Shown one piece after another: positions 45,550 through 57,419 of a stretch of DNA of 64,000 nucleotides. Source of the DNA: Orientallactaga sibirica. Lineage: Eukaryota > Chordata > Mammalia > Rodentia > Dipodidae. How positions within the stretch are numbered: the stretch's first letter is position 1; every line of letters begins with the position of its first letter. The translations under genes and the position numbers were made by a program. Under the pieces are notes generated by a model. It had not been told where the DNA came from. It saw only the letters and a program-made list of their open reading frames with translations, and made no database searches. The stretch spans positions 6,652,001 to 6,716,000 of the forward strand of contig JAEOAD010000018.1 in NCBI GenBank assembly GCA_036365145.1, read 5' to 3'.

Positions 45550-45685
45550 GGGCATGGTAGTCCACATCTGAAATCCCTATATGTGGGAGGCAGAAGCAGG
45601 AGGATTGCTACAAGTTCAGGGCCAAACTGAGCTACATAGCAAGATGCTGTCACAAAAACAAACAAATACCTCAAAACAAAAAACA
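45550..45685 (+). mobile_element. Diverged B1 SINE
   Basis: Head gttgggcatggtagtcc; old copy. Confidence 0.7.
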
Positions 45686-45687
45686 TG

Positions 45688-45852
45688 GGGCTGGAGAGAT
45701 GGCTCAGCAGTTAAGACTCTTGCCTGTAAAGTCTAAGGACCCAAGTTTGATTCCTAAACACCCACATAAAGCCACATGAAAAAGGTAGATGCACAAGGTC
45801 TTTAGGCTTTGCAGGCAAGCGCCTTAACCGTTGAGCCATCTCTCCAGTCCTG
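45688..45852. mobile_element. Head-to-head inverted DIP pair
   Basis: A plus DIP head half (45688-45801) is joined directly to a minus DIP head half (45803-45852). The two heads can pair to form a hairpin. Confidence 0.8.
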
Positions 45853-45924
45853 AACTTTATTTTTGTACACAAGAAAACAACCTATTGTTTCAGCAGTTCC
45901 AGATCTGTGATCAAGAAGGAAATG

Positions 45925-46136
45925 AGGGGCTGGAGAGATGGCTTAGCAGTTAAGGCGTATGCCTGAGAATCCTAAAGGACCCTGGTTCGATTCTCCAGGT
46001 CCCATGTAAGCCAGACGCACATGGTGGCATATGTGTGTGGAGTTCGTCTGCAGTGGCTAGAGGCCCTGGTGCGACAATTCTCACCATTTCTCTCTCTCTC
46101 CTTCTCTCTGTCTCAATTAAATTAAATTAAATTAAA
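45925..46136 (+). mobile_element. DIP-type SINE
   Basis: Its AATTA-repeat tail is the left edge of tandem duplication B. Confidence 0.9.
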
Positions 46137-47297
46137 GAAGGAAATGAGGTCAGAGGGCAAACATTAATTTCTTCCTCTAATATGGCACTATCTCAGAAGT
46201 TCACTAGAATACTGGTTGTCAATGGACGCAGAGCCCAAGCAACAAGGCTGAAGTGTGTTTTTTTTTTTAAATATATTTATTCATTCATTTATTTATTTGA
46301 GAGAGAATGGGCACTCCAGGGCTGCTAGCCACTGCAGACAAACTCCAAACGGATGCAACACCTTGTGCATCTGGCTTTATACTATACTGTACCTATACTG
46401 GGGAATCAAACCCAGACCGTGAGGCTTTACAAGCAAGTGTCATTAACCACTGAGCCATTTCTCCACCCCCTGTATTAATCAAGCTTCTGAGAGAAAAATA
46501 TGAACATAAAGGTATGGCTTCAGTAGAAAGCATGTAATATACACCTTCAATGATGAGCAAAAAAGGTCATGAAAAAAATCATGAAAAAATGTAGGAGTCA
46601 AACAAAACGATTAGCAAATCAACCTACTGAGCTCTGTGCTCAGCTGCAAAATACACATTCCAGCCCATGAATATTTATGAAAATCAACTGTCCAAGGGTC
46701 ATAAGTCAGTTCCATCACAATTTATGGGATTAAGCAAAGACTGAACCTTTCACTGGCTGGCTCAGGCAACTAGATCAACAGAGAGATGACCAGAACCCTG
46801 GGGATGTTTGGAAATTCAAATATTTTTAGAAAGATGTGGTGGCTCATGCCTTTAATTCTAGTGGTAGGAGGAGGTCAGACTGAGACTATATAGTGAATTC
46901 CAGGTCATCCTGGACTACAGCAAGACCCTACCTCAAAAAACTAAACAAAAGTCATTTATTTATGTATTTTTTCACAAAGTAAAGAGAGATAGAGAGATGA
47001 GAGACAGAGAGAGATTGAATGGGTGCACCAGAGCCTCCAGCCACTGCCAACGAACTCCAGATGCATTCACCACTGTGGTACTAGGGAATCAAGCCTGTGT
47101 CCTGAGGCTTTGCAGGCAATTGCCTTATCCACTGAGCCATATCTTCAGCCCATATTTGGAAACTGAATGGTAGCATTATCTATAGGACAGAAAAAAAAAA
47201 CAACAACACAAAGTGAGCTGCTGTGTTTTAGTGTGAGTTGTTGTAAGATGACTGAAAACCTAAGAGGTGACCATTGAAATAGTAGAATGTGGCCAAG
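46117..47297 (+). repeat. Tandem duplication B, copy 1 (1181 bp)
   Basis: The unit runs from ttaaattaaattaaag to atgtggccaag. It includes unique sequence, two minus DIP SINEs (46268-46470, 46958-47152) and a plus B1 fragment (46830-46940). The left edge is in the AATTA tail of a plus DIP (45925-46136). The right edge cuts off a B1 after its first bases. Confidence 0.97.
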
Positions 47298-48479
47298 TTA
47301 AATTAAATTAAATTAAAGAAGGAAATGAGGTCAGAGGGCAAACATTAATTTCTTCCTCTAATATGGCACTATCTCAGAAGTTCACTAGAATACTGGTTGT
47401 CAATGGACGCAGAGCCCAAGCAACAAGGCTGAAGTGTGTTTTTTTTTTTTAAATATATTTATTCATTCATTTATTTATTTGAGAGAGAATGGGCACTCCA
47501 GGGCTGCTAGCCACTGCAGACAAACTCCAAACGGATGCAACACCTTGTGCATCTGGCTTTATACTATACTGTACCTATACTGGGGAATCAAACCCAGACC
47601 GTGAGGCTTTACAAGCAAGTGTCATTAACCACTGAGCCATTTCTCCACCCCCTGTATTAATCAAGCTTCTGAGAGAAAAATATGAACATAAAGGTATGGC
47701 TTCAGTAGAAAGCATGTAACATACACCTTCAATGATGAGCAAAAAAGGTCATGAAAAAAATCATGAAAAAATGTAGGAGTCAAACAAAACGATTAGCAAA
47801 TCAACCTACTGAGCTCTGTGCTCAGCTGCAAAATACACATTCCAGCCCATGAATATTTATGAAAATCAACTGTCCAAGGGTCATAAGTCAGTTCCATCAC
47901 AATTTATGGGATTAAGCAAAGACTGAACCTTTCACTGGCTGGCTCAGGCAACTAGATCAACAGAGAGATGACCAGAACCCTGGGGATGTTTGGAAATTCA
48001 AATATTTTTAGAAAGATGTGGTGGCTCATGCCTTTAATTCTAGTGGTAGGAGGAGGTCAGACTGAGACTATATAGTGAATTCCAGGTCATCCTGGACTAC
48101 AGCAAGACCCTACCTCAAAAAACTAAACAAAAGTCATTTATTTATGTATTTTTTCACAAAGTAAAGAGAGATAGAGAGATGAGAGACAGAGAGAGATTGA
48201 ATGGGTGCACCAGAGCCTCCAGCCACTGCCAACGAACTCCAGATGCATTCACCACTGTGGTACTAGGGAATCAAGCCTGTGTCCTGAGGCTTTGCAGGCA
48301 ATTGCCTTATCCACTGAGCCATATCTTCAGCCCATATTTGGAAACTGAATGGTAGCATTATCTATAGGACAGAAAAAAAAAACAACAACACAAAGTGAGC
48401 TGCTGTGTTTTAGTGTGAGTTGTTGTAAGATGACTGAAAACCTAAGAGGTGACCATTGAAATAGTAGAATGTGGCCAAG
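47298..48479 (+). repeat. Tandem duplication B, copy 2 (1182 bp)
   Basis: Head-to-tail with copy 1. In about 1180 bp I see one substitution (gtaatatac versus gtaacatac, near 47719) and one extra T in a T-run. The right edge continues into a full B1 (48474-48625), showing which side is ancestral. Its SINEs are DIP at 47449-47652 and 48140-48334 and B1 at 48012-48122. Confidence 0.97.
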
Positions 48480-48808
48480 CATAGTAGCGCACACCTTTAA
48501 TACCAGCACTTGGGAGGCAGAAGTAGGAGGATCTCTATGAGTTCAAGGCCAGTTAGGGACTACAGAGTGAGTTCCAGGTCATCTTGGGCAAAAGTGAGAC
48601 CCTGCCTCAAAGAAACAAAATATTTTAAAAAGAGGGCTGGCCGGGCGTGGTGGCGCACGCCTTTAATCCCAGCACTCGGGAGGCAGAGGTAGGAGGATTG
48701 CCATGAGTTCGAGGCCACCCTGAGACTACATGGCTAATTCCAGGTCAGCCTGGACCAGAGTGAGACCCTACCTTGAAAAACCAAAAAATAAAAATTAAAA
48801 AAAAAAAA
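48474..48808 (+). mobile_element. Two B1 SINEs
   Basis: 48474-48625 completes the B1 cut at the end of duplication B copy 1. 48642-48808 is near consensus, flanked by agagggctgg on both sides. Confidence 0.88.
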
Positions 48809-50028
48809 AAGAGGGCTGGACAGAGTGGAAAAAGACTTCCAGCTAAGCACACCAAAGCAGCCTAGGGAGGGAAATAAACAGAAATACAGCAAAATACACT
48901 CTTCTTCTGAAAAGTTAAGGTGTGATAAGTTTTTATCAACCACAGCAGAAAAGCAAGAGAGACCAAGATATTCCAGAAAGAAGGAAACTTGACAGAAGCC
49001 CACCTAGGTGCCAATAGCCCTGATCCACCAGCCTGCCTGGCTGGCAGAGCAGAAACAAAGTAAGGGGATTTTCCACTTGCACCAGCCTCCTCACAAAGGC
49101 AAGAAACCAGAAAGGGAAGACACCAGAGACCAGTAAACAGCTGCTGAAGGAGATACAAATGGGACCAGCTGAACAGCTCCAGTACAACTCCAGGCACCTG
49201 CAAAGTCTCCCATTCCCCAAGCGTCAGGGCCATGAATGTCCGGAGAACTCATTCACCCCTGGCTGCTCAGCACTGAGAGAGATCAAGGAGGGCACTCAGC
49301 ATTGGTGAGATTGGAAGCCATCCCAAAAGGTAACAGGGGCTACTTATACAAAGCCAGATACATAGGCCTGCACTGAAAGTGCTAATCTCTCTTTCCATGT
49401 CAGGAAATGTTATGTGTTACATTTGAATGATATATTCTCAAGTAAACTGTATTTTGGTGTTGACTACTGTTGCCTTTGCTGTTTCCTGAATTTCAGGGCC
49501 TTTGTCTTTTTCTTCTGTCATTATTGGGGACAGGGACTGACTGGCCCTAGGCTGACTTGGAACCCGTTTCAGACTGGAAATCTCAACCTCATGGTTGACA
49601 GGATTAAGGGTGTAGGGCAACACACACTGTAAGGGACTTTGGTTTACTAGATTATCTGTTTAGTTTAATCGTCATGCTTGTATAAATAGTCTGTGCTGAT
49701 TTTGATTGAATGTCTATATTGCTCAGTTGAATTTTAGAATTTGCCAGTAATTTGCTTCACCCAGCTACTACAATACTTGTATAGCAGGCAAACTCAACAC
49801 CTAGGGTCACTTCTGCTATTTCTCTTGGAGTATAAGTGCTATACCTGGCACCTTAAACTCCTACACTGAAGACATATAAAGTCAGGTTTGCACAGCTAAG
49901 AACACTACAGATAGTTAGAAAACCCAACCATCAAATTAACTCAAGATGCAAAAATCTCTTCATTATAATACAAGAAACACAAAAATCAAGATAATAAAAT
50001 CCCACCAAAAATTATAAATCCATCAGAA

Positions 50029-50238
50029 ATGACCTCCAGTGAAACAGCTTTAGATGATATGTCTGACAAAGATGTCACTAAAATGATTATATCTATGTTC
50101 AAAGAAATCAAAGGGATCAAAGAAGAAAACCAACTCCTGAAGGAATCCCAAGAAAAAACAGGAAACCAACTTAATGATATAAGTAGGTCAATACAAAACA
50201 TGAGTAAGGAAATAGAAATAATGAAAAAATACCAATAA
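50029..50238 (+). pseudogene. L1 ORF1 fragment (N-terminal and coiled-coil part)
   Basis: The 69-residue open stretch contains MTSSETALDDMSDKDVTKM followed by a charged, heptad-like helix (KEIKGIKEENQLLKESQEK). This is typical of the L1 ORF1p N-terminus and coiled coil. An upstream ATG at about 49945 in the frame expected for ORF1 runs into a stop, so the start is broken. The RRM and C-terminal domain are missing; a B1 sits at the break. Confidence 0.7.
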
Positions 50239-50419
50239 GAAATACTAGAGCCAGGTGTGGTGGCGCATGCCTTTAATCCCAGCACTTGGGAGGCAGAGGT
50301 AGGAGGATCGCCTTGAGTTCAAGGCCACCCTGAGACTACATAGTTAATTCCAGGTCAGCCTGGGCCAGAGTGAAACCCTACCTCAAAAAACCAAAAAAAA
50401 TTTAAAAAATTTAAAAAAG

Positions 50420-50800
50420 CAGGATCCTTCAATTTGTTGCCTCCAAGAACCTCATCTTTCTACAAAGGGTGGACACTATCTTAGGGAGAAAGGTTGGAAG
50501 ACGGTGTTTCAAGCAAATAGGCCTAGGAAACAAGCAGGGGTCACTATCCTAATATCTGACAGGGTAGACTTCAGATGAAGATTAGTTAGGGAATATAAGG
50601 AAAGTCACTTTATATTGATTAAAGGAACACTCCAACAGGAGGACATTACAATCTTAAACATATATGCACATAACACAGGGGCTCCCAATTTCACCAAACA
50701 AACACTATTAGAACTAAGGTCACAGATAACACCAAACACAGTTGTAGTGGGTGAGAAAACAATCCAAAAATTCGTTTGGAAGCACAAAAAACCTTGAATA
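50420..50800 (+). pseudogene. L1 ORF2 fragment: endonuclease region fused to post-RT region
   Basis: The stretch from 50615 encodes IKGTLQQEDITILNIYA then GAPNFTKQTLLELRSQ and ITPNTVVVG, matching the L1 ORF2p endonuclease domain. Where the family reads on to DFNTPLS, this copy instead continues with TIQKFVWKHKKP, a segment from far downstream, C-terminal to the reverse transcriptase. The intervening RT domain is deleted. Confidence 0.75.
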
Positions 50801-51055
50801 TCTAAAACAATTTTGAACAACAAAAATAAGGCTGGTGGGTCTGGGGAAATGGCTTAGCAGTTATGGCGTTTGACTGCGAAGCCTAATGACCCCAGTTTGA
50901 TTCCCCAGGACCCACGTAAGCCAGATGCACAAGGGGGCAATAGGGCAATACATCTGGAGCTCCTTTGCAGTGGCTGGAGGCCCTTGCATGCCCATTCTCC
51001 CTTTCTCTTCCTCTTCTTCTCTTTCTCCCTCTCAAGTAAATCATAAAAAAAAGTA

Positions 51056-51710
51056 AGGCTGGTGGTATTACCATACCTGATATTAGCCTATATTACAGAG
51101 CCAGAGTAACAGAAACAGCATGGTACTGGCACAAAAACAGACTTGTAGATCAACGGAACAGAATAGAGGACCCTGATGTAAGTCCGGGAAGCTACAGTCA
51201 CCTGATCTTCGACAAAAATGACCAAAATACTAATTGGAGAAAAGACAGCCACTTCAGCAAATGGTGCTGGGAAAATTGGATATGTATCTGTAGGATGAAA
51301 ATAGATCCTTGTCTCTCTCCATGCACAAGAATTAAGTCCAAATGGGTCAAAGACCTTAATATCAGACCAGAAACTCTGAAACTGCTAGAGGAAAAAGTAG
51401 TGAAATCCTTTCAATATATTGGTCTTGGCAAAGACTTTCTGAATATATTCCCAATTGCTGAGGAAATAAAACCACGAATCAACTGCTGACATCTCATGAA
51501 ATTACAAAGCTTTTGTACAAGGGACACTGTGAAGAGAGCAAAGAAGCAACCTACAGAATGGGAGAAAATCTTTTCCAGCTATACATCTGACAGAGGATTA
51601 ATATCCAAAATATACAAATAACTCAAAAAGTAAATAATAAGAAATCAAACAATCCAACTACAAAATGGGCTATGGAACTAAATAGAGTTCTCAAAAGAAG
51701 AAATACAGAT
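51056..51710 (+). pseudogene. L1 ORF2 distal fragment
   Basis: The DNA reads as the C-terminal third of L1 ORF2p: AGGI-TIPDI-like residues at about 51058, then sequence related to DPCLSPCTRIKSKWVKDLN at 51295-51350, and a stop at 51487. It continues directly from the fragment before the DIP SINE at 50840-51045. That SINE is flanked by a taaggctggtgg target-site duplication. Confidence 0.7.
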
Positions 51711-52089
51711 GATGAGCTGGAGAAATGGCTTAGTAGTTAACGCACTTGCCTGCAAAGCCAAAGGACTCAGATTCAATTCCCCAGGACCCATGAAAGCCAG
51801 ATGCACAAGGGGACACACATATCTGGAGTTTGTTTGCAGTGGTTGGAGACCCTGGTGTGTCCATTCTCTCTCTCTTTCCCTGTCTATTTCTGTCTGTCTC
51901 AAGTAAATAAAGAACAATAAAAAATTATATATATGTAAAAAGAAATGCAAGCTGGGCATGGTGGCACACGCCTTTAATACCAGCATTGGGAGGCAGAGGT
52001 AGGAGGATTGCTGTGAGTTTGAGGCCACCCTGAGACTACATAGTTAATTCCAGGACAGCCTGGGCCAGAGTGAGACCCTACCTCAAAAA

Positions 52090-52160
52090 AAAAAAAAAAA
52101 AAAAAAGAAGAAGAAGAAGAAGAAGAAGAAGAAGAAGAAGAAGAAGAAGAAGAAGAAGAA
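52090..52160. repeat. (GAA)n microsatellite at a B1 tail
   Basis: A-run then about 17 GAA units; spurious poly-Arg/Lys frames arise from it. Confidence 0.95.
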
Positions 52161-52507
52161 ATGCAGATGGCATAGAAATATTTTTTTCAAGAAGTTCTAC
52201 ATCCCTAGCCATCAGGGAAATGCAAATTAAAACTACAGTTAGAAAAGCTGCACGTGGTGGTACACACCTTTAATCCCAGCACTCAGGAGACAGAGGTAGG
52301 AGGATCACTGTGAGTTCGAGGCCAGCCTGAGATGACATAATGAATTCCAGGACAGCTTGGACTAGAGTGAGACCCTACCTTGAAAACCAAAAATAAGTAA
52401 ATAAATAAATAAATAAAATAAAAATAAAGTCAACTATGTTGAGATTCCATCTCACTTCTGTCAGAATGGCTACCATCATGAAAACAAATTATCATAAATG
52501 CTGGCAA

Positions 52508-53730
52508 GGGTTACAGAGCAGAGAGAGTGAGGAGGCTGCGTCTGGCTCCCACTCTCCACAGCCACTGCAGTACATTGAGCTCCATAGAGACAGTGCCGGG
52601 GCAAGTGAGAGCCGGATGGGCAACTGGGCGACTCTCGGTGTCTCGTTGAGGAAAAACAACTAAAGATGGGCAAAGGGGACCCTAAGAAGCCGAGAGGCAA
52701 AATGTCATCATATGTCTTCTTTGTGCAAACCTGCCGGGAGGAACACAAGAAGCATCCAGATGCTTCTGTCAACTTCTCAGAGTTCTCTAAGAAGTGCTCA
52801 GAGAGGTGGAAGACCATGTCTGCTAAAGCAAAAGAAAAGTTTGAAGACATGGTCAAGGCGGACAAAGCTCGTTATGAGAGAGAAATGAAAACCTGTGTCC
52901 CTCCTAAGGGGGAAACAAAAAAGAAGTTCAAGGATCCCAATGCACCCAAGAGGCCTCTTTAGGCCTTCTTCTTGTTCTGTTCTGAATATCACCCCAAAAT
53001 CAAAGGAGAACACCCAGGGAGAACACTGGGAGAGATGAGGAACAATGCTGCTGCGGATGACAAGCAGCCTTATGAAAAGAAAGCTGCCAAGCTGAAGGAA
53101 AAGTATGAAAAGGATATTGCTGCCTACAAAACTAAAGGAAAACCTCACACAGCAGAAAAAGGAGTTGTTAAGGCAGAAAAGAGCAAGAAAAAGAAGGAAG
53201 AGGAGGAAGATGTGGAAGATGAAGAGGATGAGGAAGAGGAGGAAGATGAAGATGAGGATGAAGAAGATGATGATGAATAAGTTGGTTCTAGCGCAGTTTT
53301 TTCCTGTCTATAAAGCATTTAACCCCCCTGTACACAACTCCTTTTAAAGAAAAAAATTGAAATGTAAGGCTGTGTAAGATTTGTTTTTAAACTGTACAGT
53401 GTCTTTTTTTGTATAGTTAACACACTACTGAATGTGTCTTTAGATAGCCATGTCCTAGTGGTATTTTCAATAGCCACTAACCTAGCTTGGTACAGGATGG
53501 GGGTTGTAAATTGGCATGGAAATTTAAAGCAGGTTCTTGTTGGTGCACAGCACAAATTAGTTATATATGGGGATGGTAGTTTTATTTTCATCTTCAGTTG
53601 TCTCTGATGCAGCTTATATGAAATAATTGTTGTTCTGTTAACTGAATACCACTCTGTAATTGCAAAAAAAATTGCAGCTGTTTTGTTGACATTCTGAATG
53701 CTTCTAAGTAAATACAAAATTTTTTATTAG
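52508..53730 (+). pseudogene. HMGB1 (processed pseudogene): HMGB1 retrocopy, broken by a stop and in-frame deletions
   Basis: The intronless copy carries HMGB1 5' UTR, coding region (start ATG at 52666, end 53280) and 3' UTR. Box A reads [16 protein letters not shown] onward, with Cys23 and Cys45 present and one Lys missing from the HKKHPDA run. At 52960 a TAG replaces the Ser codon of the expected KRPPSAFF. Box B resumes at once in the same frame (AFFLFCSEY, Cys106 kept) but lacks about 7 residues ([11 protein letters not shown]). The acidic tail is intact to the TAA. The 3' UTR continues to ttttttattag with no poly(A) tail. It lies inside a plus-strand L1, which resumes at aggatgtgg. It cannot encode full HMGB1. 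Confidence 0.95.
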
Positions 53731-55810
53731 AGGATGTGGAAAAAGAGGAACCCTTCTACACTGTTAGTGGGAATACAATCTGGTCCAGCCATTGTGGAAA
53801 TCAGTGTGCAGGTTCCTGAGACAGCTAAATATAGATCTACCATATGACCCAGCTATACCACTCCTTGGCATATATCCTAAGGATTTGTCTCACTACCTTA
53901 GAGATAATTGCTGGACCATGTTTATTGCCACTCTGTTCACAATAGCTAGGAAGTGAAACCAGCCTAGATATCCCTCAACTGATGAGTGGATAATGAAGAT
54001 GTGGTACATTTACACAATGGAGTTTTACTCAACAGTAAATAAAAATGAAATTATGAAATTTGCAGGAAAATGGATGGATCTGGAAAGGTTTATATTTAGT
54101 GAGGTAATCCAGGCCCAGAAAGCCAAACGTCACATGTTCTCTCTCATATGTGGATCCTAGCTACAAATGATTGAACTTCTTTGTGAGTAGGAATAAAACT
54201 CAGTAGCAGAAGCCAGTAAGCTAGAAAGGTGATATAAAGGGAATAGAAAGGGAGGGAGGGGGGACTTAATAAGATGCTATTGTATATATGTAAGTAGAAC
54301 AGATTAATGGGGGTGAAAAGGCCTAAGTGAGGTCAGGGGAAAAGATTGAGTAAAAGAACGGTGGAGGGAGGGCTAATAAAAATCTAAGAGGATATAAATA
54401 AGTCATATGGAAACCTACTTTTTTTTGGACAATGGAACACCCAGAAGCCATTGACTGTTACTAGAAAATTTTCAGTGTCAGGTATGGGATACCGTCCAGT
54501 GAGTTGTTGGCCAGGGAGGTTCCTGATCCCCCTAAAACATTATAGGTTATTGCCGAGGCTCTTGCTTTCCCACCAGAAATAAATGGTAAGACCCTATTGC
54601 TAAAGACTCCACATACTTGGGCTGCAAGGTCACTGAGAAATCCTGCTGGAGCTGAGCTAAAAACCTCCTCCAGGCCTGGAGAGATGGCTTAGCAGTTGTA
54701 TGCTTGCCTATGAAGCCTAAGGACCCTGGTTCAAGGCTTGATTCCCCAGGACCCATGTAAGCCAGATGCACAAGATGGCACCTGCATCTGGAGTTCGTTT
54801 GCAGTGGCTAGAGGTCCTGGCATGCCCATTCTCTATCTATCTGCCTCTTTCTCTCTCTGTCTGTCACTCTCAAATAAATAAATAAGAAATAAACCAAAAA
54901 AAAAAAAAAAGAAAGAAAGAAAGAAAGAAAGAGTGTCTTCAGTTAAGAACAAAAACAAAAACAAACAAAAAAACCCTCCTCCATGTAGACCAGCTGACAG
55001 AAAGCTGGAAAAAGCTATGCTGCATGCAGTTCAATGAGAGAGAGAGAGAAATCACCAGTGGAGAAACTCAACAGTGGACACTGTAAGCCTTAAATTTGGC
55101 CAGCCAGGCCAAATGAGCTAATGGATGCAATATTGGCAGGTCTGTTATGGGGCAAACCAACCACTATATAACTGGACTGGAGGCCAGCTCTAGGGGAGGG
55201 ACTACATCCCTGATTCTGAAAACCTACAATAAGGGTAGTCATGAGCCCTAAGGGTGTTAACATCTGCTGGTGTCTGGCTAAATGTATATAAAAGTATATA
55301 CTATGCTCACCAAACTGCCTGGTAAGCACTTCTCTTCATGTCCACACCCATATATTAATGCTACTCTCACTTGGTTACAGAAGCTTCTCTTTTCAGATGG
55401 TGGTGACCTTGGGATGACCTAAAAGTTACCATAGTGCTGAGAAGAAGTGACAGAGGAGTGTTCAGCACTGAAACATCTCTATCACACCTTCCAAGGCTCG
55501 GGGTCCTTTGCAGAAGAGGGGTAGAAAGAATGTAAGAGCCAAAGGAAGGGTAGGACTCCTTACAACGTGCTCCTCCAGACACAAAATGGCCTGAATATCC
55601 ATGACCTTGCAGTGCCTGACACTACCTACACAAGACCATCATAATAGGAGGAAAAGATCATGACATCAAAATAAAACAGAGACTGATTGAGAGTGGGAAG
55701 GGGTAGGATGGAGAGTGGAGTTGCAAAGGGGAAAGTTGGGGGAGGGAATTACCATGGGTTATTGTCTACAATTATGGAAGTTGTCAATTTAAAAAAATTT
55801 TTAAAAATAG

Positions 55811-56117
55811 GGCTGGAGAGATGGCCATGGGGAGAGGTGCTCCACCATTCAGGCACACCTTGAACTCTAGTGGGAGGAAATTTGACAAACTCCACATTAT
55901 CTACTTCATGGTTTGAATAGGAAATATCATCCATAGGCCAGTGTGTTAGGGGTTCGCAGCTGCTGGGCTGTAGGGATTTGCCTGGTGCCACCATAAACAA
56001 ACTCCAGACACGTGTGTCAACTTCATGCATCTGGCTTTATGTGGGTACTGAGGAAGAACCCAGGCTGTTAAGCTTTGCAAGCAAGCACCTTTAACTACTG
56101 AGCCATCTCCCCAGTCC
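55811..56117. mobile_element. DIP head fragment, short gap, minus DIP
   Basis: ggctggagagatggc at 55811 is cut after 16 bp. Unique DNA follows to 55964, then a minus DIP at 55965-56117. Confidence 0.75.
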
Positions 56118-56124
56118 TGCTTTC

Positions 56125-56690
56125 TGTTTTTTTTTTTTTTGTTGTTGTTGTTGTTTGTTTTGTTTTGTTTTTTGAGGTAGGGTCTCACTCTAGCTCAGGC
56201 TGACCTGGAATTCACTATGTAGTTTCAGGGTGGCCTTGAACTCATGGTGCTCCTCCGACCTCTGACTCCTGAGTGCTAGGATTAAAGGCGTGTGCCACCA
56301 TGCCTGGCTGTTTTTTTTTTTTTTTTTTTTAATATTTTTAGCCAGGTGTGGTGGCTCACACCTTTAATTCCAGCACTTGGGAGGTAGAGGTAGGTGGTTT
56401 GCTATGAGTTTCAGGCCAGCCTGGGATGACAGATTGAGTTCCAGGTCAGCCTGGGCTCAAGTGAGATCCTGCATTGAAAAAAACCACTACCAACAACACA
56501 AAAATATTTATTTCTTTACAAGGAGAGAGAGAGAATGCAATGGCACACAAGGGCCTCCAGCCACTGCAGATAAACTGCAAATGCATGTACCACCCCGTGC
56601 ATCTGACTTTATATTGGTACTGGGTAAACGAACCTGGGTCCTTAGGCTTTCCAGGCAAGTCCCTTAACCACTAAGCCATCTCTCCAGCCC
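56125..56690. mobile_element. B1 (minus), B1 (plus), DIP (minus)
   Basis: 56125-56312, 56340-56495 and 56505-56690. Confidence 0.87.
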
Positions 56691-56921
56691 TCTTCTGAGA
56701 ATTTTAACACATATGTGACTATGCAATAATTAAAGAGAGATGCTGAATATTTCCTATAAGATCAGAACAAAACAAAAAACATCATTCTCTTCTCACTACT
56801 CCTATTCAGTCCTAGTCAGTGTAAGGAAAAGAAATCAAGATCACATCTACTTGAAAGGGACAAATCTTCCTTCTTCACAGACTACATGACTATTTATGTA
56901 GAAAATACAGCGCTATGGGGG

Positions 56922-57315
56922 GCTGGAGAAATGGCTTAGCTGTTAAGGCATTTGCCTGCAAAGCCAAAGGATCCCGGATTCTCCAGGACCCATGTAAGCC
57001 AGATGCACAAGGGGCACATGCATCTGGAGTTCATTTGCAATGGCTGGAGGCCCTGGCATGCCCATTCTCTCTCTGTCTGCCTCTCTTCTATCTCTCCCTC
57101 TCTGCTTATAAATAAAAAAATTTTTTTTAAAAGAAAAGAAAATACAGCATTATGGGCTGGAGAGATGGCACTTGTCTACAAAGCCAAAGGACCCAGGTTC
57201 AATTCCCCAGGACCCATGTAAAACAGATACATTAGGTGGTCCATGCGGCTCTTTCTCTCTCTCTGCCTCTTTCTCTCTCTCCCCCTCAAATGAGTAAATA
57301 AAAATATTTTTAAAA
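56922..57315 (+). mobile_element. Two DIP SINEs
   Basis: 56922-57130 and a shortened copy at 57155-57315. Confidence 0.86.
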
Positions 57316-57419
57316 GGATAATACAGGACTACATTTGTGGCAGGTGACATATGTGTGGGCACATGTGTGGGGGGTGCTCATGCACACGTGTACATGTGCA
57401 TGTGGAGGCCAGAAGTCAA

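Larger units (their letters stand above)
48810..55810 (+). mobile_element. L1 retrotransposon, plus strand, internally deleted and interrupted
   Basis: In order: 5' region (48810-49930), an ORF1 start (atgcaaaaatctcttc at about 49945) and coiled-coil part (50029-50238), the ORF2 endonuclease region (50420-50755), the distal ORF2 region after the reverse transcriptase (50755-51700 and 52160-52510), further 3' sequence after the HMGB1 copy (53731-54180), and the 3' UTR to about 55800. Several SINEs are nested: B1 50251-50420, DIP 50840-51045, DIP 51715-51935, B1 51951-52160, B1 52244-52430 and DIP 54673-54925. Stops and frameshifts are present, so the copy is dead. Confidence 0.85.

Noticed and set aside
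52666..53280. A functional HMGB1-like gene
   Set aside because: A TAG in place of the Ser codon near residue 99 and in-frame deletions, no introns, and location inside an L1 show a pseudogene.
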